Part shown: in pieces, positions 7,976 to 17,169 of the stretch
Layout: each line of letters starts with the position of its first letter
Position numbering within the stretch: position 1 is the stretch's first letter
Source: DASVHS01 sp035468985
GTDB taxonomy: Bacteria > Acidobacteriota > Thermoanaerobaculia > Gp7-AA8
Direction of reading: 5' to 3'
Length of the DNA stretch: 64,000 bases
Assembly (NCBI GenBank): GCA_035468985.1
Contig: DATISF010000028.1
Span: 62,001-126,000, forward strand
Made by a program: the position numbers and the translations under genes
The notes under the pieces: model-generated
Database searches by the model: none
What the model was told of the DNA's origin: nothing
What the model saw: the letters and a program-made list of their open reading frames with translations, nothing else

Positions 7976-10900
7976 TCACTCGGTGCGGATGATCGAGTCT
8001 CCCGTACCGTTGTCGACCGACGAGATGAACGTCAACACGCCGCCCGTGGCGCCGATCACTTCGACATCGACGCGAACGTTGCGCAGCGTTCCGAGCTCAT
8101 CGCGCCCGGCGCCCAGGATGCTCGAGGTCAGCGGAACGAGCAGCATCTGACCGGGAGCAAGCGAGAACTCCTTCTGGGCGGTGAGATTGGCCGTGACTTT
8201 CGTCCCTCGCCCGTCGAGGTACGACAACGTCAACCGGATTTGCGCCGGCTCGCCGAGAACTTCGACGACCCCGATGTTGTTGCGGTAAGTCGCCGGCCGC
8301 TGGGCCACGACATCGGAGCTGGTGTCATCCGTGATTCCGGCAAAGCGCTGCATCTGCCCCGGCCGCAGCGCACGTGAGACGGCAATGGTACCGACTGCGC
8401 TGCCGAACGTCGCCGCGGTCGACAGCACCAGGTTGTACGTACGGCTCGTCACGATCAGGCTGCCGTTCGAAGGACTCACCATGATCCACCCGATCGTTCC
8501 AGGGGCGTTGAACGTGCCCGTGGCGATATCGTCGAGGAGTCTCGTCTGCCGGGGCTGGAGGGTGACGCTGCGCTCGATGGTGCCGCCGCCGTTGATGTGG
8601 TAGGTCAGCACGACGTCGTTCCGCCCGCACCGCCTCAGCGTCTGCGGAGGGCACTCGGCATTGGTGCTGGTCATCGCCACGTCGGTGCGGAAATTCGTCC
8701 CCCCTGCCCCGGCGGCGCCGCCGGCGATCGGGATGACCACGGACTCGAACGGGTCATATCCGTACTGGCGCGTCCAATCCACGACCGACCAGTTGTCTCC
8801 GCTCGACGCGTCCACCGGAGTGGCGAAAGCATGGAATCGCATCGTGGCGCTGTTCCCAGTCAATCGCGCCGCGACGCCGCCGGACGGAACGATGTCGTTG
8901 ATCTGACGCGTCTCGTAGGCGCCGAGGTTCTCCTGCCGTGAGAAAACGACCGCGCCGTCCCCGTTCAGAATGTCGATCGTCGCGGCTCCCGCGGACCCCG
9001 CCGTCTCCTGAATGAAAAGGTTCGTGTAACTCGAAGAGTCCTTCCTCAAACCGGTCAACCAGACGGTCCCATCGAATCCCGCGGCGCGATCCGACCGGAA
9101 TGCCGGAATCGAGGTCCCATACGTTCCGGCCGGATTGCTCACGTTCAGGACATTCGCGGCGATGCCAAGTTGGTCCCACTGACTCGTTCGCACCTGCAAC
9201 ACGCCCACCTGTCCCTCGCCGCGAAAGACGTTCTTCACCACGTTTCCAACAAATACCGACTGCGCGACCGGCATCGAGCTGACTGCCGCAAGGAGCGGAG
9301 AGGAGGAACCTCCGATGGCGCTGTAGTACAGCTTCAGATCATCGATGGGCTTGATCCCGCTTGCATTGAGCAGGGAGAGATCGGACAGGAACAGTCCGAC
9401 GCGGCCTTGAACGTTTCCTACGCCCGGCAGAAAGTACGCAACCTGCCCTGGCGGCAACGGTGGAAACGCTGATTCACTCGGATCCACGGCCGTCGTCAAA
9501 CTGATCGAGATCGTCGCGGACGTCGATCCCCCGGCGGCGGCCTTCTTGCCGAAGAGCCGGAATACGGACACCAGCGACAACGTGCCGCTCACCGTTCCGG
9601 TCAGAAGTGATGGGTCAGGGCGCTTCTTCGGATCGACCGTGAACGTCACGATCTCGGTCTGCCCGGGCGCGACGCGCAGCAGCGCGGCCGGCGCGGAGAT
9701 CCACTCCACATCAGCGCTCAGAATTCCGACGAACGAGTCGGTACCCGTATTCGTCACGGTGAAACTGCCGCTGGCTGGATCCGTCTGTGTGGTCACGAGA
9801 TCAATCCGGCGGGTGGACAAGCTCAATCGCGCTCCGACGGAGGACGATGACGCGGAAAGAAGCCGGACCGCGACCGACACCTTTCCCGCCGCTCCGGCAT
9901 CAGCAATCGACTGCCCGGCGTAGGCATCCTGCGGTCTGGCCAGGCCGGCGAGCGTCACGATCTGCGACGCACCGGGGGCAAGAGTGAAGGACAAGGGTGA
10001 CTGAACGAAGAAGTCTCCGACCTGACTCAATGTGACGTTCGCCGGGGCGCCACCGATGTTCGCGATCCGATACGACGATGTGCCGCCGGCGGCGTCCGGC
10101 TCCTGAGTCAGGGTCTCGGGCAGAACGATCGCCGCGATCTCCGCCGGACTGGCCTCCGCTGTGCTCGTCGAGAACGTCACCTCGGCCGACGGGTCGCTGA
10201 AGAGCGTGTTCGCCTGCAGGCTGTTTGCGAACGTCACCGCTTTCGCCACCGTGAAGTATTGCGTCGCCGGACGCAGGCCCGACACCAGAACGCTCGTCGG
10301 GTCTTTCGATGGCGTCATGGCCAGCGGCACATAGGGCCCGCCACGAGAAGTGCTGACGCTGACCTGCACGCCGCCGGGACCGGCCGTATTCACCAGCCGA
10401 TCCCACGTGACAGACGCGGCGAAGGCAGACGATCCCGTAACGGCCAACCCCGTCGGCGGCAGAGTCTGACTTTCCAACCCACCGGGATTGAGCGCCTTCA
10501 CAAGACTCGCAACCGCGGGATCGCTGGCCCGAAGCATGTTGTTGTCGACCCGCAGGAAACTCAGGAACGGCGCGTCCGCAAGCTCGCCGGGGATCTCACC
10601 GGTGAGCGCATTGCTCGATACGTCCAGCAGAATCATGAAGGGAGGGCGACTGAGCTGCGGCGGAATCGATCCCGTCAGCCGATTGCTGTCGAGGAACAGC
10701 GAGAACAGATTCGGCAAATCGCCCAGCGCGGGCGGAATCTGTCCGGTGAAGTCGTTCCCGGAAGCGGAGAATCCCCCGAGATTCGGAAAACGGGTCAGAT
10801 CCGGCAGCGGTCCGGACAGACGGTTCCAGTCGCAGAAAATCAGCGACAACGTCTTCGACAAATTCGCGGGAAACTGACCGCTGAACTGATTGCCCGTAAT

Positions 10901-11848
10901 GGAGAGCGTCTCGAGCTTCGTGAGCCGCTCGAGCGCCGGAAGGGGACCCGAGAATCGGTTGAATGCGATCCAGAGCTGGTGCAAGGACGTCATTCCCAGG
11001 ATCTCATCCGGAATCGTGTCGTACTCATTGCCGGTCAGATCGAGCTCCTGCAGCGTGGGGATCTGTGCGAACTCCCGGGGAATCGTTCCCGCGAAATGAT
11101 TGAAGTCGAATCCGATGTGTTTCAGCGGCAGCCGAGCCAGCTGATCGAACGGGATCGGTCCACTCAGATTGCAGCTGCCAAGGTTGAGGTACGTGAGGTT
11201 CGAGAGCGCGCCGATGTTCGCCAGGACATGCCTTCCCTCGAATCGACCGCTGCCACCAATGCCGAGCCATTGCAGATCTCGCAAGACCGTGAAATCGGGC
11301 AGCCTCCCCTCGAAGTGGTTGAACCTGATGTCAAGGAGCTGCAGGTTCGTCATGCCCAGCAGCGATTCGGGCAGAGAACCGCCCATGTCATTGAAGGAGA
11401 GGTCGACGTACCAGAGCGACTTGAGATTGCCGAGCTCCGCGGGCAGCGGACCGGTCAGCGCGTTGGACGTTGCATCGAGGATGGCCAGTTGAGTCAGACG
11501 GCCGATCTCCACCGGTATGTCGCCGTCGAGATCGTTGTACCGGACGGTGATCTCCGTCAGGCTGGTCAGGTTTCCGATCTGCGGAGGAAGCGAGCCGCGC
11601 AAACGATTGCTCTGAAGCCGGAGCGCAACGACGTTTGTTCGTGCGCTGTCGCAAACAACGCCTCTCCATGTGCACTCGGTTCCGGGATCGCCGAGCCAGC
11701 CGGTGTGATTACTCCAGGATGCCCCGTTGGTGCTGTTGTAAAGCGCGATCAGTGCGTCGCGCTGTACTGGCGGAACCTGCGCACAGAGAACGACGGGGCC
11801 AAGTAGCAACGCCACAGCGACACCCGAAACCAGGCGACTGCTGCGCAT
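7976..11848 (-). CDS. Large secreted leucine-rich-repeat protein with fibronectin-like domain
   Basis: This 1290-residue exported protein has a signal peptide in the first 23 residues (VALLLGPVVLCA). Residues about 27-75 match the plant-receptor LRR cap, including ALYNSTNGASWSNHTGWL and a C-x-W-x-GVVCD motif. About 15 LRRs of plant-type spacing (L-x-x-L-x-L-x-x-N-x-L-x-G-x-I/L-P) follow to about 430. A fibronectin III-like domain (about 460-555) and beta-sandwich segments to the end follow, and I see no transmembrane anchor. A surface or extracellular binding role is inferred. It lies on the same strand downstream of carA but is separated by about 50 bp. Confidence 0.85.
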   Translation of the reverse strand: MRSSRLVSGVAVALLLGPVVLCAQVPPVQRDALIALYNSTNGASWSNHTGWLGDPGTECTWRGVVCDSARTNVVALRLQSNRLRGSLPPQIGNLTSLTEITVRYNDLDGDIPVEIGRLTQLAILDATSNALTGPLPAELGNLKSLWYVDLSFNDMGGSLPESLLGMTNLQLLDIRFNHFEGRLPDFTVLRDLQWLGIGGSGRFEGRHVLANIGALSNLTYLNLGSCNLSGPIPFDQLARLPLKHIGFDFNHFAGTIPREFAQIPTLQELDLTGNEYDTIPDEILGMTSLHQLWIAFNRFSGPLPALERLTKLETLSITGNQFSGQFPANLSKTLSLIFCDWNRLSGPLPDLTRFPNLGGFSASGNDFTGQIPPALGDLPNLFSLFLDSNRLTGSIPPQLSRPPFMILLDVSSNALTGEIPGELADAPFLSFLRVDNNMLRASDPAVASLVKALNPGGLESQTLPPTGLAVTGSSAFAASVTWDRLVNTAGPGGVQVSVSTSRGGPYVPLAMTPSKDPTSVLVSGLRPATQYFTVAKAVTFANSLQANTLFSDPSAEVTFSTSTAEASPAEIAAIVLPETLTQEPDAAGGTSSYRIANIGGAPANVTLSQVGDFFVQSPLSFTLAPGASQIVTLAGLARPQDAYAGQSIADAGAAGKVSVAVRLLSASSSSVGARLSLSTRRIDLVTTQTDPASGSFTVTNTGTDSFVGILSADVEWISAPAALLRVAPGQTEIVTFTVDPKKRPDPSLLTGTVSGTLSLVSVFRLFGKKAAAGGSTSATISISLTTAVDPSESAFPPLPPGQVAYFLPGVGNVQGRVGLFLSDLSLLNASGIKPIDDLKLYYSAIGGSSSPLLAAVSSMPVAQSVFVGNVVKNVFRGEGQVGVLQVRTSQWDQLGIAANVLNVSNPAGTYGTSIPAFRSDRAAGFDGTVWLTGLRKDSSSYTNLFIQETAGSAGAATIDILNGDGAVVFSRQENLGAYETRQINDIVPSGGVAARLTGNSATMRFHAFATPVDASSGDNWSVVDWTRQYGYDPFESVVIPIAGGAAGAGGTNFRTDVAMTSTNAECPPQTLRRCGRNDVVLTYHINGGGTIERSVTLQPRQTRLLDDIATGTFNAPGTIGWIMVSPSNGSLIVTSRTYNLVLSTAATFGSAVGTIAVSRALRPGQMQRFAGITDDTSSDVVAQRPATYRNNIGVVEVLGEPAQIRLTLSYLDGRGTKVTANLTAQKEFSLAPGQMLLVPLTSSILGAGRDELGTLRNVRVDVEVIGATGGVLTFISSVDNGTGDSIIRTE

Positions 11849-11897
11849 GCGGACCTCCGCTTTGGTGCGCTCACGCTATCGCCGCCGGGGAGGTGAG

Positions 11898-13031
11898 TCA
11901 ATGCTTCTTCCACTCGTCCATCATGGCGACGAAATCAGGGAATAGATAGAACGAGTCGTGCGGTCCCGGCGCCGCCTCGGGGTGGTACTGCACGGCGAAG
12001 AGCGGCTCGCTGCGATGGCGGAAGCCCTCCAGCGTCTGGTCGTTCAGGTTGATGTGCGTGAACTCGACGTCCCGCTCCCGCAGCGAATCGGGATCGACCG
12101 AGAATCCGTGATTCTGTGCGGTGATCTCCACACGTCCGCTGCGCAGATCCTTCACCGGATGATTGCCGCCCCGGTGCCCGAATTTCAACTTGTACGTCTT
12201 CCCTCCAAGGGCCAGGCCGAGGAGTTGATGGCCGAGGCAGATGCCGAAGATGGGAACTTTGCCGATGAGCTGGCGGATGTTCTCCTGCGCGTACGTCACG
12301 GGCTCGGGATCGCCGGGGCCGTTCGAGAGGAGAACCCCGTCGAACTTCTGCGCGAGGATCTCGCTGGCCGGAGTCTTCGCCGGAAACACCGTCACGTCGC
12401 AGCGGTGGCCGGTGAGCTGGCGGAGGATGTCGCGCTTCACGCCGTAGTCATAGACCGCGACACGGTGTGGAGCGGCGGTCCCGGCCGCCGAAGGGCGGGC
12501 GGGAAGGCCTGCCGCTCCGCCTTCGTCGAAGGTGTAGGCTTCATTTGTCGTCACGCGATGGACGAGGTCGAGGCCGCTCATCGACGGCGCGCGACGCACT
12601 TCCGCGAGGAGATCGTCGACGGCGCGCGGCTCCGTCGTGATCATCCCGCGCATCGCCCCCTCATTCCGGATCTTGCGCGTGAGCGCACGCGTGTCGATCC
12701 CGGCGATCGCCGAGATGCGGTGATGCGTGAAGTAATCGCCGAGCGACATCTCCGCATGCGCGCTCGACGGCTCGGCGACGGCATCGCGCACGACGAACCC
12801 GGCCACCTGCGGCGCGGCGCTCTGCGCCACGGCACGCTCCACACCGTAGTTGCCGATATGGGGGTACGTCATCGTCACGATCTGGAATCGGTACGACGGG
12901 TCGGTCGAGATCTCCTGGTATCCGGTCAGCGAGGTGTTGAAGACGACTTCGCCGATCGACGTCTCGGTCGATCCGAACGATTCGCCTTCGTAGACGGTTC
13001 CGTCCTCGAGGATGAGGCGTGCGGCGGGCAT
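11898..13031 (-). CDS. carA: Carbamoyl-phosphate synthase small (glutaminase) subunit
   Basis: This 377-residue CarA hydrolyses glutamine and passes ammonia to CarB for carbamoyl phosphate (arginine and pyrimidine synthesis). The N-terminal domain begins ARLILEDGTVYEGESFGS and contains FNTSLTGYQEI. The class I amidotransferase domain has the nucleophile in GICLGHQ (Cys about 265) and YHPEA near the end. I chose the ATG at 13031; the frame continues upstream into a repeat and a TonB-receptor remnant. carB is not next to it, since the gene downstream is the LRR protein, so it must lie elsewhere. Confidence 0.93.
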   Translation of the reverse strand: MPAARLILEDGTVYEGESFGSTETSIGEVVFNTSLTGYQEISTDPSYRFQIVTMTYPHIGNYGVERAVAQSAAPQVAGFVVRDAVAEPSSAHAEMSLGDYFTHHRISAIAGIDTRALTRKIRNEGAMRGMITTEPRAVDDLLAEVRRAPSMSGLDLVHRVTTNEAYTFDEGGAAGLPARPSAAGTAAPHRVAVYDYGVKRDILRQLTGHRCDVTVFPAKTPASEILAQKFDGVLLSNGPGDPEPVTYAQENIRQLIGKVPIFGICLGHQLLGLALGGKTYKLKFGHRGGNHPVKDLRSGRVEITAQNHGFSVDPDSLRERDVEFTHINLNDQTLEGFRHRSEPLFAVQYHPEAAPGPHDSFYLFPDFVAMMDEWKKH

Positions 13032-13049
13032 CGACGCATTATGCACACG

Positions 13050-13125
13050 TACCCCTCGCCCCGCACAGCGCGGAGAGGGTGGCGCGGAGCGCCGGGTGAG
13101 GGGCGCCCCCCCCTCATCCGGCCTT
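13050..13125. repeat. GC-rich palindromic repeat
   Basis: The sequence around ACCCCTCGCCCC, GGAGAGGGTGGCGC, GGTGAGGGGCGCC and CCCCTCATCC forms self-complementary GGGG/CCCC-rich arms. It is unlike both other repeat families here. It lies between carA and the receptor remnant and appears to mark the remnant's broken 3' end. Boundaries are approximate. Confidence 0.5.
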
Positions 13126-13149
13126 CGGCGCATCGGGGCGCAATCGAGA

Positions 13150-13339
13150 ACGGTGCGAGAGCGTCGTCGTTGACGGACGACAGGACGGACGTGTCGCCGG
13201 CAATCCTTGCCGCCTGGTTGAAGGCGTTGATCGACTCCGGCTCGACGAAGATCTCGGCCTGCCCGAGCTTCACGCGGTAGTTCAGCGACAGATCGAGCGC
13301 GTTCTGGTTGTCCCAGCGACAGGTCCAGGTGAACTTCAT
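13150..13339 (-). pseudogene. Collapsed TonB-dependent receptor remnant
   Basis: The remnant has the 5' end of a receptor gene (leader TCGATTACGAAAGGAGC, then ATG-AAG-TTC) joined after about seven codons to a late beta-barrel segment: RWDNQNALDLSLNYRV, then EPESINAFNQAARIAG and SVNDDALAPF. The complete receptor at 14012-16936 has the same leader (ATCGATAACGAAAGGAAGC before ATGAAGTTC) and the matching segments RWDTVNALDLSINYKL and EPELINAFNQAAKIAG. An internal deletion of some 2.7 kb is the simplest history. The barrel's last part is also missing, ending near the GC-rich repeat. The 240 bp upstream (13340-13583) hold the old leader region and nothing else I can name. Confidence 0.85.
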
Positions 13340-13583
13340 CAAGTGGCTCCTTTCGTAATCGATTGAAGGGAAGCAATCACTCGACCACTCGAACGCGCCA
13401 GTTGAATCACTGGCGAAATTCAATCGAGCCGAATGCGCACCTTGCTCGATTCAACCGTTTGCGGATGCGCGCAGCGGTTTTTGAATCGAAAAAAACGGTC
13501 GTTCACCACGCTGGCATAAACGTTTTGAGGAACGCGCGTGCCTGTGACAAAAACGCAATGGGAGCCGAAGGCAAAATCGCCCC

Positions 13584-13796
13584 ATGCGCAACGAAGCCCT
13601 CGATACTCTCGGCGTGTGTGAGTGGTGCGAACGGAACGCGGTCGTCGTTCACCTGAGCTTCGCGATGTGCGGCGTGTGCTTCGCCGATGCGAGCCTCGTG
13701 GCCCGCGAGCAGGTTGGTTTCGACGATTGGATCGGCGGTCTGCCGAAAGAGGTCGCGGAACGGATCCTCCGCGCAATGCTCACGCGGGGCCGCTGA
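13584..13796 (+). CDS. Small CxxC-CxxC protein
   Basis: This 70-residue protein has CEWC followed 14 residues later by CGVC, a probable zinc knuckle, and a helical C-terminal part with WIGGLPKEVAERIL. It lacks a signal peptide. The start is ATG at 13584 with weak upstream GGAG far away. It is followed within 5 bases by a palindromic element. I recognise no family. The length is short enough that coding is likely but not certain; a second small gene at 41103-41366 also has CEWC and also sits by a palindromic element. Confidence 0.55.
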   Translation: MRNEALDTLGVCEWCERNAVVVHLSFAMCGVCFADASLVAREQVGFDDWIGGLPKEVAERILRAMLTRGR

Positions 13797-13800
13797 CTAA

Positions 13801-13940
13801 GGAACCTCCGCGCAAGTCGTCGTTCACGTCATCCTGAACCGCGAAGACGGCGAAGGATCTCGAAATCGCGGCGTCTTGCGCATCCTGAGATCCTTCGTCG
13901 CGGTTCGCCGACTCAGGATGACGACTTGTGCAGAGGTTCT
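13801..13940 (-). repeat. MITE-like palindromic element, copy 4
   Basis: This copy has the opposite orientation to the copies at 3.2-3.9 kb: the GCGAAGACGGCGAAGG arm comes first. Ends are GGAACCTCCGCGCAAGTCGT and ACGACTTGTGCAGAGGTTC. It lies between the convergent small CxxC gene and the TonB receptor gene. Confidence 0.85.
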
Positions 13941-14011
13941 GTCTCAGGAACCTCATCACTCCCGGCGAGGATGCTCCGGCCGGATCCACCGGCCGGAGCG
14001 TGACGAGGGAG

Positions 14012-16936
14012 TTAGAACCTCGCTCCGAAGGACACGCGATACGTGCGCATCAGCGCGTAGTCGGAAGCGTTACGGGCCTGGCCGAATGTCGAACTGAACC
14101 GATAGTTCTTTCCAAGGACCGGCTTCTCCGTAAAGGGATTGAAGGGCTCGAGATGGCTGTCGTTGACCGCCGAGAAGACTGTCGTGCTGCCGGCGATCTT
14201 CGCAGCCTGGTTGAATGCGTTGATCAGCTCGGGCTCCAGGTACAGCTCCGCGCGGCCGACTCTCAGCTTGTAGTTGATCGAGAGGTCGAGCGCGTTGACC
14301 GTGTCCCAGCGGTGATTGCCGCGCTGGCCGTCCAGGTAATAGTTCACCGACGACGGGGCACCGGCGTAGTAGCTGGTCACGCTCTCAGGGAGGTACTGGC
14401 TGGGATCGATCTGCAGAAGAGCCGAGTACGGCGTACCCGTGTCGATGCGCTCCAGGGCGCTGAACACGAAGTTGCCGACGTGGGTGGGCACGGCCCACGT
14501 CGCCCATGCGCGGACCTTGTTCGTCTCATCCGACGGCAGGAAGCCGACCGGGTTGTTCTCCGCGAAGGCCTTGTACTCCGGATACTGGAAGATGGTCTCG
14601 GGGACCGGGCCGACGCCGGGCGTCTCCGCCGTGACGTTGCCGCGGGTCTTGGCGTAGGTGTAGTTGGCGCCGAACTGCACGTGCTGAGTGAACGGATAGG
14701 CGGCCTGGATGCTCGCCGCACGGTAGGTGCGCTCGAGGTTCTGGTCGCTGGTGAAAATCTGCTGGATGTCGTTCGGATTGCCGAACTGGTCCACGACCTG
14801 GCCCGTGGACTGGTCGACGCGGTTCGCGTAGAAATTGCCCCAGTTGCGGTTGATCAGGTCGAGGCGGACGAAGCCCTTTCCGATCTGCGAGCCGGCGCCC
14901 AACGTGACCTCGTTGACGTCCGGTGATTTCAACGATCCGAGGATCTTGGTGTTGAGGCCCGGGATGACGCCGAAGAACGGCTGCACGCCGTTCACGCCAC
15001 CCTGAGACTGGAACCAGTTGTACATGGTCTGGAACGCCGTCACCGTGTCGACGCCGCAGTTCGCGGTGCCCGGCGTGCAGCCCGGCGCGTTGATGGCCGG
15101 TCCGCGATACCGATAGAAGATGTAGGCCGGGTTGCCGGCGCCGGTCGCGCCGTTGCCGACCGTCTCGGCGATCTTCGCCGCATACTTGCTGTAGCTGGCG
15201 TTGAAACGCAGGCGGCCGTTGCCAAGCACGTCATACGTGGCGCCGAGCCGCGGCTCGAACGTGGAGTCGTTCGCGCGCGTGAAGCCCGACGCGTCCTTGC
15301 CGTTGTTCTTGTCGTAGCGGAGTCCGAGCGTGAAGCCCCAGTGCGTGTTCAGGTCCCACTTGTCGTTCACGTAAAGCGAACGGGTGACGAAGTTCGAGCC
15401 TTTGGTCAGCTCGAAGATCGGGAACCACACGATGATGTCGCGGTTCGGACTGATGACCGGGTGGAACGTGTCATTCGGACCGGAAACCGGCGTCTGCTCG
15501 CCGAACGTGTACACGCCGAAGTTGGAGCCCGACTGATAGTTGTTCGAAATGTGCTGCTCGGCCCAATCCTGGTAGCCGGCGCTGACGCTGTGTGTGCCGA
15601 GGCTCTTGGACGCGAGGTAGTAGGACAGCTTCAGGTCCCAGGTCTTGTTGTTGCGCTGTTCCGATCCGCAGTCGGAGCAGAACACCGGCGCGCCGAAGAA
15701 CTGACCTTCGTTGAGGTCGAGACCCCAGCTGCCGTGCGCGAAGTCGGCGGTCGGGCCGCCGCCGTCGACGAACGCGAAGAACTTCTTCGACCAGTTCGCC
15801 TCGACGAGAACGCTGTCGGTGAGGATGCCGCTGTAGTGCGCGGTCTTGAAGCTGTTCGGGGTCTCGCGCGACGGATCGATGCTGGAGAACTCGTAGCAGC
15901 CGAACAAGCAGACCCCCGTCTGCGGGTTCTTGATGTCGAGGTACGACACGACCACGCTGTGCTTCGGCGTGATCTGGCCGGTCAGCTTGCCTTCATAGCG
16001 CGTGTTCTTCGAAACGGCCTGGAACTTGACGTTCGAGTTCGTCAGGAAGTTGTCGGTGCCGATCTTTGCCGAACGGGCCGCGCCGAAGAACCACAGGCGG
16101 TCGCGCACGATGCGTCCGCCGAGGGTTGCTTCATACACGCTGTCGATGTGATCGGTCGGGTCGGGCTGATGCGGATCGGGAGTCTTGGTCGTCCAGTTGT
16201 TATTGGTCAGGGAGTCGCGGATCGAGCCGCTGAACTCGTTGCCGCCCGACTTCGTGATCGCGTTGACCACGCCGCCGGTGAAGCGGCCGTACTCGGCCGA
16301 GATCGCGCCGGTGAGCACCGTCTGCTCCTGGATCGCGTCCTCGATGAACAGATTGTGGATCTGGCTCCGGAGGTTTTCGTTGATGACCGCGCCGTTGACC
16401 ATGTACAGATTCTCGTGAGCCGGTGCGCCGGAGATCACCAGCTGCCCGGGTGTGGGCGTGTTGGTGTTCACGTTCGGCGCGATCGACGCCTGCGCCTGGA
16501 ACGTGCGTCCCACCGGAAGGTCCTCGACGAGCTCCTGCTTCACGTTCGTCTGGATCTCCTGCGTTTCCAGCACGGCCGGAGCGCTGGCGGTGACGGTGAT
16601 CGCCTCGGCCACCGCCGAGAGCTTCAACTCCGCGTCCGCGCGCCCGGTCTGGCCGAGGCCGACCACCGCGTGGCGCGTCACGGGTTGCATGCTCTCCATT
16701 TCGAATTTGACCGTGAAGTCGCCCGGCGGAACCGCGCCGAAAATGAAATTGCCGTTCACGTCGGTGTAGGCCGTACGCGTCCCCTGCATCGCCGGCGAGG
16801 AGATGGTGACGGTGACACCGGGGAGAGCGCTCCCCTCCGTGACGACGTGGCCGGTGAGACTCGACGTGGTCTGTGCCCACGCCGCTGTGCTGCATAAGAG
16901 CAGCAGGACTGCTAAACAGGTTCGACTGAACTTCAT
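14012..16936 (-). CDS. TonB-dependent receptor, Oar-like, with carboxypeptidase-regulatory domain
   Basis: This 974-residue outer-membrane protein has a signal peptide (LAVLLLLCSTAAWA, cut before QTTSS). A carboxypeptidase-regulatory-like beta-sandwich follows (about 25-110: LTGHVVTEGSALPGVTVTI, DVNGNFIFGAVPPGDF), then a plug (ETQEIQTNVKQELVEDLPVG) and a long barrel ending in a terminal aromatic (VSFGARF). The family imports large ligands with TonB energy; the ligand is unknown. A TonB homologue is at 32.9 kb. The start is ATG 16936 preceded by AAGGAAG; the in-frame TTG before it is not needed. A nearby remnant of a paralogue lies at 13150-13339. Confidence 0.92.
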   Translation of the reverse strand: MKFSRTCLAVLLLLCSTAAWAQTTSSLTGHVVTEGSALPGVTVTISSPAMQGTRTAYTDVNGNFIFGAVPPGDFTVKFEMESMQPVTRHAVVGLGQTGRADAELKLSAVAEAITVTASAPAVLETQEIQTNVKQELVEDLPVGRTFQAQASIAPNVNTNTPTPGQLVISGAPAHENLYMVNGAVINENLRSQIHNLFIEDAIQEQTVLTGAISAEYGRFTGGVVNAITKSGGNEFSGSIRDSLTNNNWTTKTPDPHQPDPTDHIDSVYEATLGGRIVRDRLWFFGAARSAKIGTDNFLTNSNVKFQAVSKNTRYEGKLTGQITPKHSVVVSYLDIKNPQTGVCLFGCYEFSSIDPSRETPNSFKTAHYSGILTDSVLVEANWSKKFFAFVDGGGPTADFAHGSWGLDLNEGQFFGAPVFCSDCGSEQRNNKTWDLKLSYYLASKSLGTHSVSAGYQDWAEQHISNNYQSGSNFGVYTFGEQTPVSGPNDTFHPVISPNRDIIVWFPIFELTKGSNFVTRSLYVNDKWDLNTHWGFTLGLRYDKNNGKDASGFTRANDSTFEPRLGATYDVLGNGRLRFNASYSKYAAKIAETVGNGATGAGNPAYIFYRYRGPAINAPGCTPGTANCGVDTVTAFQTMYNWFQSQGGVNGVQPFFGVIPGLNTKILGSLKSPDVNEVTLGAGSQIGKGFVRLDLINRNWGNFYANRVDQSTGQVVDQFGNPNDIQQIFTSDQNLERTYRAASIQAAYPFTQHVQFGANYTYAKTRGNVTAETPGVGPVPETIFQYPEYKAFAENNPVGFLPSDETNKVRAWATWAVPTHVGNFVFSALERIDTGTPYSALLQIDPSQYLPESVTSYYAGAPSSVNYYLDGQRGNHRWDTVNALDLSINYKLRVGRAELYLEPELINAFNQAAKIAGSTTVFSAVNDSHLEPFNPFTEKPVLGKNYRFSSTFGQARNASDYALMRTYRVSFGARF

Positions 16937-17169
16937 CAATGTGCTTCCTTTCGTTATCGATCTGTGAACACAACTGCCGTTGGGCCGCTCTGCAGCCCGA
17001 GCAATGGCCCGACCAAGTCGGCACGTCGCTAAGTCATTGATGGATCTAGATCGCGCAGAAGCAGCGTGTTACGCGATTCAAGCGCGGGGAGGCGCTTTGG
17101 GCGGATTTCCGAATCGCGTCATGACCGTTCACAGTTTCGACAAGACCGTTTGCCGGAAGCGCGGAGCTT

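Noticed and set aside
12926..13423. Complete 165-codon minus-strand gene upstream of carA
   Set aside because: Only the middle part matches a receptor barrel; the rest is a GC-rich repeat and out-of-frame carA sequence, so I call a remnant at 13150-13339 instead.
16937..17169. Small genes in the gap between the TonB receptor and the LolC/E gene
   Set aside because: Frames there are short, lack ribosome sites and have no recognisable features; the gap probably holds the receptor promoter.
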